A stretch of DNA of 64,000 nt from JAJFJD01 sp965228695. GTDB lineage: Bacteria > Pseudomonadota > Alphaproteobacteria > UBA8366. Position 1 is the first letter of the stretch. Every line of letters begins with the position of its first letter. This document shows, one piece after another, positions 17,793 through 26,071 of the stretch. Both the position numbers and the translations under genes were made by a program. The notes under the pieces were generated by a model that ran no database searches, was not told where the DNA came from, and saw nothing but the letters and a program-made list of their open reading frames with translations. Location: the NCBI GenBank assembly GCA_965228695.1, contig CBDDIB010000002.1:2356001-2420000 (forward strand), in the 5' to 3' direction.

Positions 17793-18722
17793 TCACGACG
17801 TCATAAGCGCGTGAACATGCGCACGGCTGCTCGATGCCAGGGCATTCAAATCATATCCGCCTTCGAGGGTCGAGACGAGTTTTCCGCCGCAACACTCGTC
17901 CGCGACATGCATCAGTGCGGTCGTCGCCCATTCGTAGTCGGAGTCTTCCAGGTTCAGCATCGCCAGCGGATCGGCCCGATGCGCGTCGAATCCGGCCGAG
18001 ATGAAGACCATGTCCGGATCGAAGGCGCGCAGCGCCGGCAGGACCGTCTCATCGAAAGCCGAGCGGAATTCGTCCGATCCGGCCGACGGGGCGAGGGGGG
18101 CATTCACGATATTACGATGATTGCCGCGTTCGTTCAGTCCGCCGGTACCGGGGTACAGCGGCGATTGATGGGTGGACGCGTAAAACAAGTCGGCCTTATC
18201 CCAGAACATTGCCTGCGTGCCGTTGCCGTGGTGCACGTCGAAATCGATGACCGCCGCACGCGCGAGGCCATGCGCCGCTTGGGCATGGGCGGCACCGACG
18301 GCGACGCTGTTGAACAGACAGAAACCCATGGCGATGGCCTGTTCGGCATGATGCCCCGGCGGACGGACCGCGCAGAAGGCATTGCGCGCTTCGCCGGCGA
18401 CGACGGCGTCGACCGCGGCGCAAACGGCGCCTGACGCCCGTAGAGCGGCTTCGCCCGATGCGGGCGACACATGGGTATCGCCATCCAAGGCCCGCCGGCC
18501 CTCGGCCGGAATTGCATCCAGCACCGCACGCACGTAGTCGCGCTCATGCACCAGCGCAATTTGATCGATATCGGCGCGCGGTGCTTCGCGGCGGTCCAGA
18601 TGCTGGAACTCCTCCGCCTCCAGGGCGGCGAGGACGGCGCGCAACCGGGCGGGACACTCGGGATGGTGGTCCCCGGGATCGTGCTCGAGACAGGCTTGAT
18701 GCGTATAGAGGATGGTTTGCAT
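17793..18722 (-). CDS. Histone-deacetylase-family zinc amidohydrolase
   Basis: 309 residues of the HDAC/AcuC/acetylpolyamine amidohydrolase family. Active-site features: His124-His125 in RPPGHHA, zinc ligands Asp162 and His164 in DFDVHHGNGTQ and Asp246 in SAGFDAH, and the late tyrosine in LEGGYDL. It should remove an acetyl group from a protein lysine, polyamine or similar amide in the cytosol. M at 18722 (MQTILYTHQ) matches family N-termini; another in-frame ATG is six codons earlier. First gene of the leftward cluster with xseB and ispA. Confidence 0.9.
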   Translation of the reverse strand: MQTILYTHQACLEHDPGDHHPECPARLRAVLAALEAEEFQHLDRREAPRADIDQIALVHERDYVRAVLDAIPAEGRRALDGDTHVSPASGEAALRASGAVCAAVDAVVAGEARNAFCAVRPPGHHAEQAIAMGFCLFNSVAVGAAHAQAAHGLARAAVIDFDVHHGNGTQAMFWDKADLFYASTHQSPLYPGTGGLNERGNHRNIVNAPLAPSAGSDEFRSAFDETVLPALRAFDPDMVFISAGFDAHRADPLAMLNLEDSDYEWATTALMHVADECCGGKLVSTLEGGYDLNALASSSRAHVHALMTS

Positions 18723-18844
18723 GAAGGACTCTTGCTGCATTGCGGGGAGGGTGCTGACAAGCCCTTATTAACGGGTACATCGCAGTCTATGTCCAGCGGC
18801 GAGGGCGCCCGCCGCGGATGGTTGTCACGATGCGGGTGTTTTTC

Positions 18845-18902
18845 TACTCGGATTAATAAATATTCCTTGAAACTATATGCAAAAATGAGGTTAATCCGAG
18901 TA
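18845..18902. repeat. Perfect 12-bp inverted repeat in an AT-rich patch upstream of the second RND operon
   Basis: TACTCGGATTAA (18845-18856) and its exact complement TTAATCCGAGTA (18891-18902) flank 34 AT-rich bases. It lies 88 bases before the RND adaptor start, in the 267-base region between the divergent HDAC-family and adaptor genes. It may be a pair of operator half-sites or the stem of a leader hairpin. Such length in a perfect repeat is unlikely by chance. No T-run follows, so it is not a simple terminator. Confidence 0.6.
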
Positions 18903-18989
18903 TGCATTTCTTGGGATGATCGGGCCGTCCAGCTTCGATCGAAACGCGAGCAACCGCGTAGATCAGGCGGTTGATGTGAAGGGCTGCGA

Positions 18990-20204
18990 ATGATTGTAGC
19001 GAGGCGAATTGCTGTCGTTATTGTAAGCATCTGGGTTGCCGCGGCATTTGCCGGGTTCGCAGAGGATGCGTTGGCGCAGAAACCCGGAAAGAAAGGCAAG
19101 TTCGCGGCGCGGATCGGCGTCGACAAGGTCATCAAGGAACCGGTTTCGCAAACGATGCCGGTGATTGGCCGCTTCGTCGCCCGGCAGCATGGGCCCGTCG
19201 GCGCGCTAGTGGGCGGGCCGGTGGAGCAGGTTTTGGTGGATGTCGGCGATCGTGTCTCGAAAGGACAAGTGATAGCGCGGCTGCATATGAACCGGATCAG
19301 GGCGACTCGCGACTTCAAGGCAGCGGAACTACTGGAGAAAAAAGCGGCGCTCACGACGGCGAAAGCACAGCTGCAACTGGCGGAGGGCGAATTGACGCGG
19401 TTGGACCGGCTTCGCCTGTCCGCTGCTTATTCCAAGGCGCGGCGCAACGACAAACAGAATGAAGTGGTCAAATATCAGAGTGAGGTTTCCGAGGCGCAGG
19501 CCGGCGTCGGCCAAGCCGAAGCGAACCTGGAACTTGCGCAGATCGATTTGGGGAACGCTGAAATCCGTGCGCCTTACGATGCCGTGGTGGCGCAACGCCA
19601 TGTTGTCGCGGGGAACTATGTGCGTGTCGGTGACAAGATCGTGACTCTTATCAACGATACCGTGCTCGAAGTGGAAGCCGATGTGCCCTCCAACCGGCTG
19701 TTGGGATTGCAGGATGGGCGGACCGTGCGCATCAAGTTGGACGACGGGCGATCCTATGGCGCCGAGGTTCGGGCGGTGATCCCGACCGAAAACGTCATGA
19801 CGCGGACGCGTCCGGTGCGGTTCGTTCCGCGATTGGGGGATACGGCAACATCCTCCGGTTTCGCGGCGGATCAAAGCGTGACGGTCGAGATCCCGATTTC
19901 CGACCCGCGTGACGTGGTGACGTTGCACAAGGACGGCGTCATTTCCCGCAATGCGGTGAATTTCGTCTACGTGGTGGTCGGCGACACGGTGGAGAAACGC
20001 ACAGTTCGTCTCGGCCGGGCAATCGGTGAGCGTTTCGAGGTCCTCGACGGGGTCATGCCGGGCGATCTTGTTGCCGTTAAGGGCAATGAAAGGCTGCGGC
20101 CCGGACAGAAGGTGACCTATGATGGGGCCGGTGCGTCGAAGAAAGACGGCTCGGACGATACGAAACCGGCACGCGCCCCTTCGAAACCACTAAAGGCGGG
20201 TTAG
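18990..20204 (+). CDS. RND efflux periplasmic adaptor (second system)
   Basis: 404 residues: signal peptide (VVIVSIWVAAAFAGFAEDALAQ), lipoyl-like half (GGPVEQVLVDVGDRVSKGQVIARL), a long coiled-coil hairpin (about 105-185), second lipoyl half (EIRAPYDAVVAQRHVVAGNYVRVGDKI is split across two strands), and beta-barrel domains. The tail is Lys/Asp-rich and probably flexible. It works with the RND pump that starts 19 bases later. It is clearly different in sequence from the first adaptor at 7989, so the two systems are not recent duplicates. Confidence 0.92.
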   Translation: MIVARRIAVVIVSIWVAAAFAGFAEDALAQKPGKKGKFAARIGVDKVIKEPVSQTMPVIGRFVARQHGPVGALVGGPVEQVLVDVGDRVSKGQVIARLHMNRIRATRDFKAAELLEKKAALTTAKAQLQLAEGELTRLDRLRLSAAYSKARRNDKQNEVVKYQSEVSEAQAGVGQAEANLELAQIDLGNAEIRAPYDAVVAQRHVVAGNYVRVGDKIVTLINDTVLEVEADVPSNRLLGLQDGRTVRIKLDDGRSYGAEVRAVIPTENVMTRTRPVRFVPRLGDTATSSGFAADQSVTVEIPISDPRDVVTLHKDGVISRNAVNFVYVVVGDTVEKRTVRLGRAIGERFEVLDGVMPGDLVAVKGNERLRPGQKVTYDGAGASKKDGSDDTKPARAPSKPLKAG

Positions 20205-20223
20205 GTCCCGCGAGAACCCCATC

Positions 20224-23200
20224 ATGGACCTGATCCGGCTCTCCATCGACAAACCGACCGCGGTCATCGCGGCCGTCATTTTGGCGGTGCTGTTCGGGCT
20301 TGTCGCGCTGAATACCATCCCGATCCAGATGTCGCCGGACGTGTCGCGTCCGGTCATCCGCATCACCACGAACTGGCTTGGCGCGGCCCCGGCGGAAGTC
20401 GAGCGCGAGATCACCACCGAACAGGAAGACGCCCTCAAAGGGTTGGTCGGGTTGGAAAATATGACCAGCCGGTCGCGGCAGAGCCAAGCGCGTCTCGACC
20501 TCGAGTTCGCGGTGGGCACGGATATGGACAAGGCGTTGCTGCTGGTCGCCAACCGGCTGGACGGTGTCACCGACTATCCCGACGAAGCGAAGGAGCCGAC
20601 GATGAAAGTCGCCGGTCCCGAGGACAACCGGATCGCCTGGTTTCATCTCACGCGCGTGGAAGGCAACGATCGTGCGATTCAGACCTATGGCGACTTTGCC
20701 AACGACGTGATCAAGGAACGGCTCGAACGGGTGGCCGGGGTGGCGACGGTCAATGTGTATGGCGGCTCCGAACGCGAGATGCGCATCATCGTCGACCCGG
20801 CCAAGCTGGCGCGCTACCGCCTGACCGTACCGGACGTCCTCCGGCGTCTCCGCATGGCGAATGTTTCCGGCACGGGCGGCGCGGTCGAAGAAGGCAAGCG
20901 CCGCTATGTGGTCCGGACCGAGGGCGAATTGCTGACGCCGCAGCAGGTCAGCCAGGTCGTGCTGCGGGCCGAACAGGATGCGGGGTCGGGCCGGGTCGGG
21001 CGCGTGACGGTCGGCGATATCGCCGAGGTGAGTTTTGGATACAAGGAGGCGGTGGCGAAAATCCGGACGAACGGCCAGCCTGCCATCGCGATCAACGCGA
21101 CCCGCGAAGCCGGCGCCAACGTCATCGAGACGATGCAGGGGATTTACAGGGCCGTCGACGAGTTGAATGCCGGTCCGGTGAAGCGCGCCGACCTAAAATT
21201 CAAACAGCTTTACGACGAAACCGACTACATCAATTCCGCGATCGATCTCGTCGTTCAGAACATCTGGGTCGGGGGCGTGTTCGCGATCGGGATCCTGATC
21301 CTTTTCCTGCGATCGACCCGCGCGACGCTGGTCGTGGCCCTCTCCATTCCGGTGTCCGTGATCGCGTCTTTCGTCGCAATGGCGCTCCTGGGGCGGTCGC
21401 TGAACGTGGTGTCGCTCGCCGGCATCGCCTTCGCCGTCGGTATGGTGGTCGATGCCGCAATCGTCGTGCTCGAGAACATTTATCGGCTGCGGCAACAAGG
21501 CAAGCCCGCACCGGTCGCAGCGCTTCTTGGCGCGCGCCAGGTTTGGGGCGCTATCCTGGTTTCCGCGCTGACCACGGTCCTGGTGTTCGTTCCTATCCTC
21601 ATCATGGATTTGGAAGTCGGGCAGCTCTTCCGCGATATCGCCGTGGCGATTTCGGTGGCGGTGATGCTGTCGCTGCTCGTGTCCGTGACGGTTATTCCGG
21701 CGCTGGCGAACCGGATGCTCGTGAAGGCGGTTCCCGAATCGGGCAAGTCGGTTCGCATTCCCGGCGTCGACCGGTTCGCCGAGGCGTTCGTGGCGTTCGT
21801 GACGGCGCTGACCTGGCGGTCGGTCCGCAACCGGTGGTTCGCGGTCATGATGGCGGCGGGCATCACCTTGGCGGCGGGTGTGGCGACCTGGTACCTCAAG
21901 CCGCCGCTGGAGTATCTGCCGGAAGGAAACCGCAATTTGATCATCGGCGTCGTTTTCCCGCCGCCGGGCTACAATCTGGCGACGATGTCGACGATCGCCA
22001 ATCAGATCGAGAAAGACATCCAGCCGCATATCGCGAAAGATCCCGATTTCAAGGCGGCGCCCGGCGACCCGCCGAAGATGAAGTATTTCGTATTCGTCGC
22101 GTTGCGGCAGCGTGTGTTCCTGGTCGCACGGGCAACCGAACCGGGCCGCGTCACAGAATTGAAGCCGCTTGTGCGCGAGGCCGGCGGCAAAGAGCCAGGG
22201 ACGTTTATTTTCACCTATCAGCCGTCGATATTCGGGCGCGGCATATCCGGCGAACGATCGATCGATCTCGATATTCTCGGACCCAACCTGTCCGATGTCG
22301 CCGAGGTCGCGCAGCGCGCGGCCGTGATCGTGCAGGAGCTCTTCCCACGCGGCGAGGGTGGCAAGATGCGGCCCAGGCCGGGCCTCGAGCTGGGCGAACC
22401 CGAGGTCCGGATCATTCCCGACCGCATTCGTCTGGCGGACAACGGCTTGACCGCGAGCGATCTGATGCAGACCGTTGACGCCTTCAACGACGGCATTCGC
22501 GTGGCGGAGATTACCGTCGGCGGCCGGCAGATGGATTTGACGTTGAAGGGTCCGGATGCCGGGGTCAAAGCGACGCAAGGCATCGGCAGCCTGCCGGTCG
22601 TAACGACGTCGGGCACGATCCTGCCGGTTACGTCGCTTGCGAATTTGGAGGTCGTGGCAGGACCGACCGAAATCCGCCATACGGACCGGACACGCGCCAT
22701 CACGCTTCAGATCGGGCCGTCGACGCGTGTCGCGCTCGGAACGGCGATCGATATCCTGCAGACCGATGTGATCGATAAACTACGCGCCGAAGGGCTGCCC
22801 GACGGTGTGATGCTGCGGTTGTCGGGGACGGCGGATAAGCTGATCGCGACAGCGAACGAGATGAAATGGGACCTGCTGCTGGCGCTGGTCATCGTGTTCC
22901 TGGTGATGGCCGTTCTGTTCGAAAGTTTCGTCTACCCGTTGATCATCGTGCTGTCGGTGCCCGTCGCGACCGCGGGCGGATTCGTCGGGATGCGGATTCT
23001 CAGCCAATTCCATTACCAGCAGCTCGATATGTTGACCCTGCTCGGGTTCGTCATCCTGATCGGCATCGTGGTCAACAACGCGATCCTGATCGTGCATCAG
23101 ACGCTTTATTTGATCCGTGATGAAGGCTTGCCACAGGACGAAGCCATCGTCGAGGCGACGCGCAACCGCATCCGTCCGATCTTCATGTCCACGTTGACCA

Positions 23201-23427
23201 GTGTCTTCGGTATGATGCCGCTGGTGTTGTTCCCGGGCGCGGGTTCCGAACTCTACCGTGGCCTCGGGTCGGTCGTGTTGGGCGGGCTTGCGCTCTCCGC
23301 GGTGCTGACGCTCGGTATCGTGCCGCCGCTGATGAGTCTGTTCTGCCGGATGCTCGAGGAAAAGAAATCGGCGGCCAAGAAGAACGTTGCCGATTTCGAT
23401 GACGGCATACCGAAAGCGGCCGAATAG
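20224..23427 (+). CDS. RND transporter, inner-membrane subunit (second system)
   Basis: 1067 residues with RND topology: TM1 at about 10-30 (AVIAAVILAVLFGLVALNTI), two large periplasmic loops, and late helices containing MLTLLGFVILIGIVVNNAILIVH. In TM4 the relay motif reads GMVVDAAIVVLENIY, with only one Asp where AcrB has two; the heavy-metal RND branch (CusA-like) also carries VDAAIV. Whether it exports metals or organics cannot be decided, because no methionine relay is evident by eye. It ends 25 bases before a strong hairpin terminator. Confidence 0.93.
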   Translation: MDLIRLSIDKPTAVIAAVILAVLFGLVALNTIPIQMSPDVSRPVIRITTNWLGAAPAEVEREITTEQEDALKGLVGLENMTSRSRQSQARLDLEFAVGTDMDKALLLVANRLDGVTDYPDEAKEPTMKVAGPEDNRIAWFHLTRVEGNDRAIQTYGDFANDVIKERLERVAGVATVNVYGGSEREMRIIVDPAKLARYRLTVPDVLRRLRMANVSGTGGAVEEGKRRYVVRTEGELLTPQQVSQVVLRAEQDAGSGRVGRVTVGDIAEVSFGYKEAVAKIRTNGQPAIAINATREAGANVIETMQGIYRAVDELNAGPVKRADLKFKQLYDETDYINSAIDLVVQNIWVGGVFAIGILILFLRSTRATLVVALSIPVSVIASFVAMALLGRSLNVVSLAGIAFAVGMVVDAAIVVLENIYRLRQQGKPAPVAALLGARQVWGAILVSALTTVLVFVPILIMDLEVGQLFRDIAVAISVAVMLSLLVSVTVIPALANRMLVKAVPESGKSVRIPGVDRFAEAFVAFVTALTWRSVRNRWFAVMMAAGITLAAGVATWYLKPPLEYLPEGNRNLIIGVVFPPPGYNLATMSTIANQIEKDIQPHIAKDPDFKAAPGDPPKMKYFVFVALRQRVFLVARATEPGRVTELKPLVREAGGKEPGTFIFTYQPSIFGRGISGERSIDLDILGPNLSDVAEVAQRAAVIVQELFPRGEGGKMRPRPGLELGEPEVRIIPDRIRLADNGLTASDLMQTVDAFNDGIRVAEITVGGRQMDLTLKGPDAGVKATQGIGSLPVVTTSGTILPVTSLANLEVVAGPTEIRHTDRTRAITLQIGPSTRVALGTAIDILQTDVIDKLRAEGLPDGVMLRLSGTADKLIATANEMKWDLLLALVIVFLVMAVLFESFVYPLIIVLSVPVATAGGFVGMRILSQFHYQQLDMLTLLGFVILIGIVVNNAILIVHQTLYLIRDEGLPQDEAIVEATRNRIRPIFMSTLTSVFGMMPLVLFPGAGSELYRGLGSVVLGGLALSAVLTLGIVPPLMSLFCRMLEEKKSAAKKNVADFDDGIPKAAE

Positions 23428-23451
23428 GGCGATTCGGATTCCGGGAACGAA

Positions 23452-23475
23452 AAGAGCCCCTGACGCGGGGCTCTT
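23452..23475. terminator. Bidirectional rho-independent terminator
   Basis: AAGAGCCCC pairs perfectly over nine bases with GGGGCTCTT around TGACGC. It sits between the rightward RND pump (stop 23427) and the leftward small gene (stop 23501). On the minus strand the stem runs into TTTTCGTT, a better U-tract than on the plus strand, so it probably serves both. Confidence 0.8.
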
Positions 23476-23500
23476 GGGCGTTAGGATCTTGAGTCGGTAT

Positions 23501-23977
23501 TCAGGCGAAGACGTCGATCACCTGACCCAGGGTCCGGCCCGCCTCGGTCTGGTTGAGCGTGTCGTTTCCGGCTTCCTCCAGCGCGAGGCTGGAGTCCTGG
23601 TTGCTGGCCAACGGATCGTCGGCATCCGGCGGCGTAGTCGCTTCATTGGCCGTCGCTTGCAGCGAGGACTGCGCGGTAACGTCGTTGCTGGTAGGTGCAG
23701 ATGCGGCGGCATTGGTTTGCGCGGTGCCAGCGTCATCGGCCGGTTGGAATTCGGCGGTGCCGGTATCCAAAGAGGCTGCGGGCGCCGGCCCGACTTCCCG
23801 GGCGGCATCGCTGATATCGACACGATCGGTCGCCGGCGCCGGAATCGACGTGTCGACGTCCGCCGGCTCGAAACCTTGCGTTGCGTCCGATTCGCGCGAC
23901 CTGTCGGATTGTTCGGCGGGTGGCGGCGCAGGCGGTTCGACCGAAAGCCGCGTTTCCAGATTAGCTGCATCTACCAT
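23501..23977 (-). CDS. Acidic, low-complexity hypothetical protein
   Basis: 158 residues that I do not recognise. Rich in Ala, Asp, Thr, Pro, Ser and Glu, with almost no hydrophobic core except near the end (RTLGQVIDVFA). No signal peptide, membrane helix or Cys. It is probably largely disordered, with a short conserved-looking C-terminal tail. The start ATG 23977 follows GGAGGGA. Coding is supported by that site, the terminator just downstream and GC-rich codon use. It stands alone, next to the AT-rich patch at 23998-24180. Confidence 0.62.
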   Translation of the reverse strand: MVDAANLETRLSVEPPAPPPAEQSDRSRESDATQGFEPADVDTSIPAPATDRVDISDAAREVGPAPAASLDTGTAEFQPADDAGTAQTNAAASAPTSNDVTAQSSLQATANEATTPPDADDPLASNQDSSLALEEAGNDTLNQTEAGRTLGQVIDVFA

Positions 23978-23997
23978 GGGTCCCTCCACGAATGGGA

Positions 23998-24180
23998 GCG
24001 CACCTATGTAAAAATAAGTATAGGCGTGCCCGCAATATTCAGTGTGGGAATAATAATATCACACGATGTATCTATTGATCTGTGATTATTCGCACATAAT
24101 GGAATTAATATTTATATTTTATCAAAATTATTGTAAATTTCCAAATAATTATCGTTATTATTGCAGTGTGTTGTTTTATT
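23998..24180. other. 183-base AT-rich patch without a gene
   Basis: About 27% GC over 24001-24180, against roughly 60% around it, and full of AATAAT/TTATTT runs. It lies upstream of the small acidic gene and directly after the last permease gene of the ABC importer, at the place where ATPase genes would be expected. It may hold the promoter of the small gene, or it may be the scar of an insertion or deletion. I see no ORF, no strong hairpin and no terminal repeats. Confidence 0.6.
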
Positions 24181-25097
24181 TAGTCCAACGCGCGTGGATC
24201 GAGCGCATCCTGTAGACCGTCGCCGAGGAAGTTGAAGGCGATCACGGTGACGAATATCAGCAAGCCGGGCCAAACGGCCAGCAACGGCGCCGACCAGATC
24301 AATTCCTGAGCGTTGGTCAGCATATTCCCCCAGCTCGCGGTGGGCGGTTGGATGCCGAGGCCGAGAAAGCTCAGGATCGATTCGAAGAGAATGATGTTAC
24401 CGACCGAAAGCGTGGTCGCGACGATGATCGGCGACACCGCGTTCGGCAGAATATGCCGTAGAATGATCGATCGGCTCGGCGCGCCGAGGGCCACGGCCGC
24501 CCGGACGAATTCGCGTTGGCGCAAGGCTAGCGTCTCGGCCCGGACCAGCCGCGCGACCGTGTTCCAGCCCACCAGGGCAATGATCACGACAATCCGGTAA
24601 AGGCTGACATTCTCGGATTCCACAACGGCTTCCGGCAGGCCGAGCTTGCTCAAATCGATGGCGGCCAGGACGATCAACAACGGCAGCAGGGGGAGGGCGA
24701 TGACCGCATCGTTGAAGCGCATCAATACGCGGTCGACCATGCCGCCCTGGTACCCCGCAATCAGCCCGATCGCGGTGCCGATGATCGCGGAGAACAGTGC
24801 AGCGATGATTCCGACCGCCAGCGAGACCTGTCCGCCGTAGAGCAACCGGAGCAGGAGGTCGCGGCCGAGTTCGTCGGTGCCGAGCGGATGCTGAAGCGAG
24901 GGCCCCTTGAATCGCGCGAAGAGGTTTGCCGTGTTGGCGTCGACGCCAAGTAGGATCTCGATCAGCGGTGCGGAAATCGCCAGCAGGCAGAGCAGGACCA
25001 ATCCGATCAAACTGCCGAGCGCGAGGCGATGCTGCAGGAAGCGTTGCCACATGCGGCGGGTCGGGCTCTGCAGGTTGGGCTGCGCAACGGCGCTCAT
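24180..25097 (-). CDS. Peptide-type ABC transporter permease (DppC/OppC family)
   Basis: 305 residues with a cytoplasmic N-terminus, a first helix (LALGSLIGLVLLCLLAISAPLIE), the DppC-type signature HPLGTDELGRDLLLRLLYGGQVSL, and five more helices. The ATPase-docking EAA loop is VRAAVALGAPSRSIILRHIL. It forms the heterodimeric channel with the DppB-type gene upstream, whose stop overlaps this start in ATGA (25094-25097). No ATP-binding subunit follows, so energy coupling must come from elsewhere. Confidence 0.92.
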   Translation of the reverse strand: MSAVAQPNLQSPTRRMWQRFLQHRLALGSLIGLVLLCLLAISAPLIEILLGVDANTANLFARFKGPSLQHPLGTDELGRDLLLRLLYGGQVSLAVGIIAALFSAIIGTAIGLIAGYQGGMVDRVLMRFNDAVIALPLLPLLIVLAAIDLSKLGLPEAVVESENVSLYRIVVIIALVGWNTVARLVRAETLALRQREFVRAAVALGAPSRSIILRHILPNAVSPIIVATTLSVGNIILFESILSFLGLGIQPPTASWGNMLTNAQELIWSAPLLAVWPGLLIFVTVIAFNFLGDGLQDALDPRALD

Positions 25098-26065
25098 CGC
25101 TGATTCTCCCGGCTGGCGAAAGAGACGCGGGGGTCCAATACGACCTGCGAGATATCGGCGAGAAAGTTCCCCAACAGCGTCGCACCGGTCGCGAACAGGA
25201 GCCCGACCAGCGCCAGATTGAAGTCGTTGCCGAGGATGGCGTCGTACATCATCTTGCCCATGCCGAGCCACGAGAACATGATCTCCGTAATCAGCGCGCC
25301 GGAGAACAGGTTTCCAAAGCTCAGTCCGACCACGGTTACCAGCGGCAGCAAGGCATTGCGCAGGGCGTGGCCGACCAACAGGCGCGTCGTGCCGACGCCT
25401 TTCGCGCGTGCGGTTCGGATGAAATCCTGCCGCAGCGTTTGCACCATGCTCGCACGCATAAACCGCGTGAAGCTGCCGACACTGGAAATCGTCAATACTA
25501 GGACCGGCATCACCATGTATTGCGCGCGGTCGAGTAGGTCGCCGCGGCCGACCGTTTCCATGCCGCCGGCCGGCAGCCATTCGAAGAAGACGGCGAACAG
25601 GATGATGCAGAGCAGCGCGAACCAGAATGACGGGATCGAGATGCCGGCGAAGCAGAACATGTTGATCGCGTAATCGGTCTTGGAATAGGGGTGCAGCGCC
25701 GCGTAGATGCCGATCGGCACGGCGAGTGCCAGCGCGAAAATGAGGCTCAAACTCATCAATAGCACCGTGTTGCCGAGCCGGGGAAACAGCACGTCGAGGA
25801 CCGGTTTGGTATAGGTACGGGAGTAGCCGAAATCGCCCTGCAGCGCGTCGCTCAGCCAGTTCCAGTATCGTTCGACGATCGGCTTGTCGAGTCCGTGCAG
25901 CGCCTTCAGGCGGGCGGCGTCGGCGGAGGTGAGATTGGGGTCGGCGGCGATCATCAGGTCGATCGGATCGCCGGGCATCAATCCGATCAGGACATACACC
26001 ACGAAGGTCATGATGCCGAGAACGAGGATGCTCTCGAGGAGCCGGCCCACTGAAAATCGCACCAT
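25094..26065 (-). CDS. Peptide-type ABC transporter permease (DppB/OppB family)
   Basis: 323 residues with six predicted helices. It begins with the DppB-type helix (LLESILVLGIMTFVVYVLIGL) and MPGDPID, and has the periplasmic stretch LDKPIVERYWNWLSDALQGDFGYS. The EAA loop is TARAKGVGTTRLLVGHALRN. It lies six bases after the binding-protein gene and overlaps the DppC-type gene by four bases, so the three genes are one operon. The likely cargo is an oligopeptide or similar small polar solute. Confidence 0.93.
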   Translation of the reverse strand: MVRFSVGRLLESILVLGIMTFVVYVLIGLMPGDPIDLMIAADPNLTSADAARLKALHGLDKPIVERYWNWLSDALQGDFGYSRTYTKPVLDVLFPRLGNTVLLMSLSLIFALALAVPIGIYAALHPYSKTDYAINMFCFAGISIPSFWFALLCIILFAVFFEWLPAGGMETVGRGDLLDRAQYMVMPVLVLTISSVGSFTRFMRASMVQTLRQDFIRTARAKGVGTTRLLVGHALRNALLPLVTVVGLSFGNLFSGALITEIMFSWLGMGKMMYDAILGNDFNLALVGLLFATGATLLGNFLADISQVVLDPRVSFASRENQR

Positions 26066-26071
26066 GGTCGG

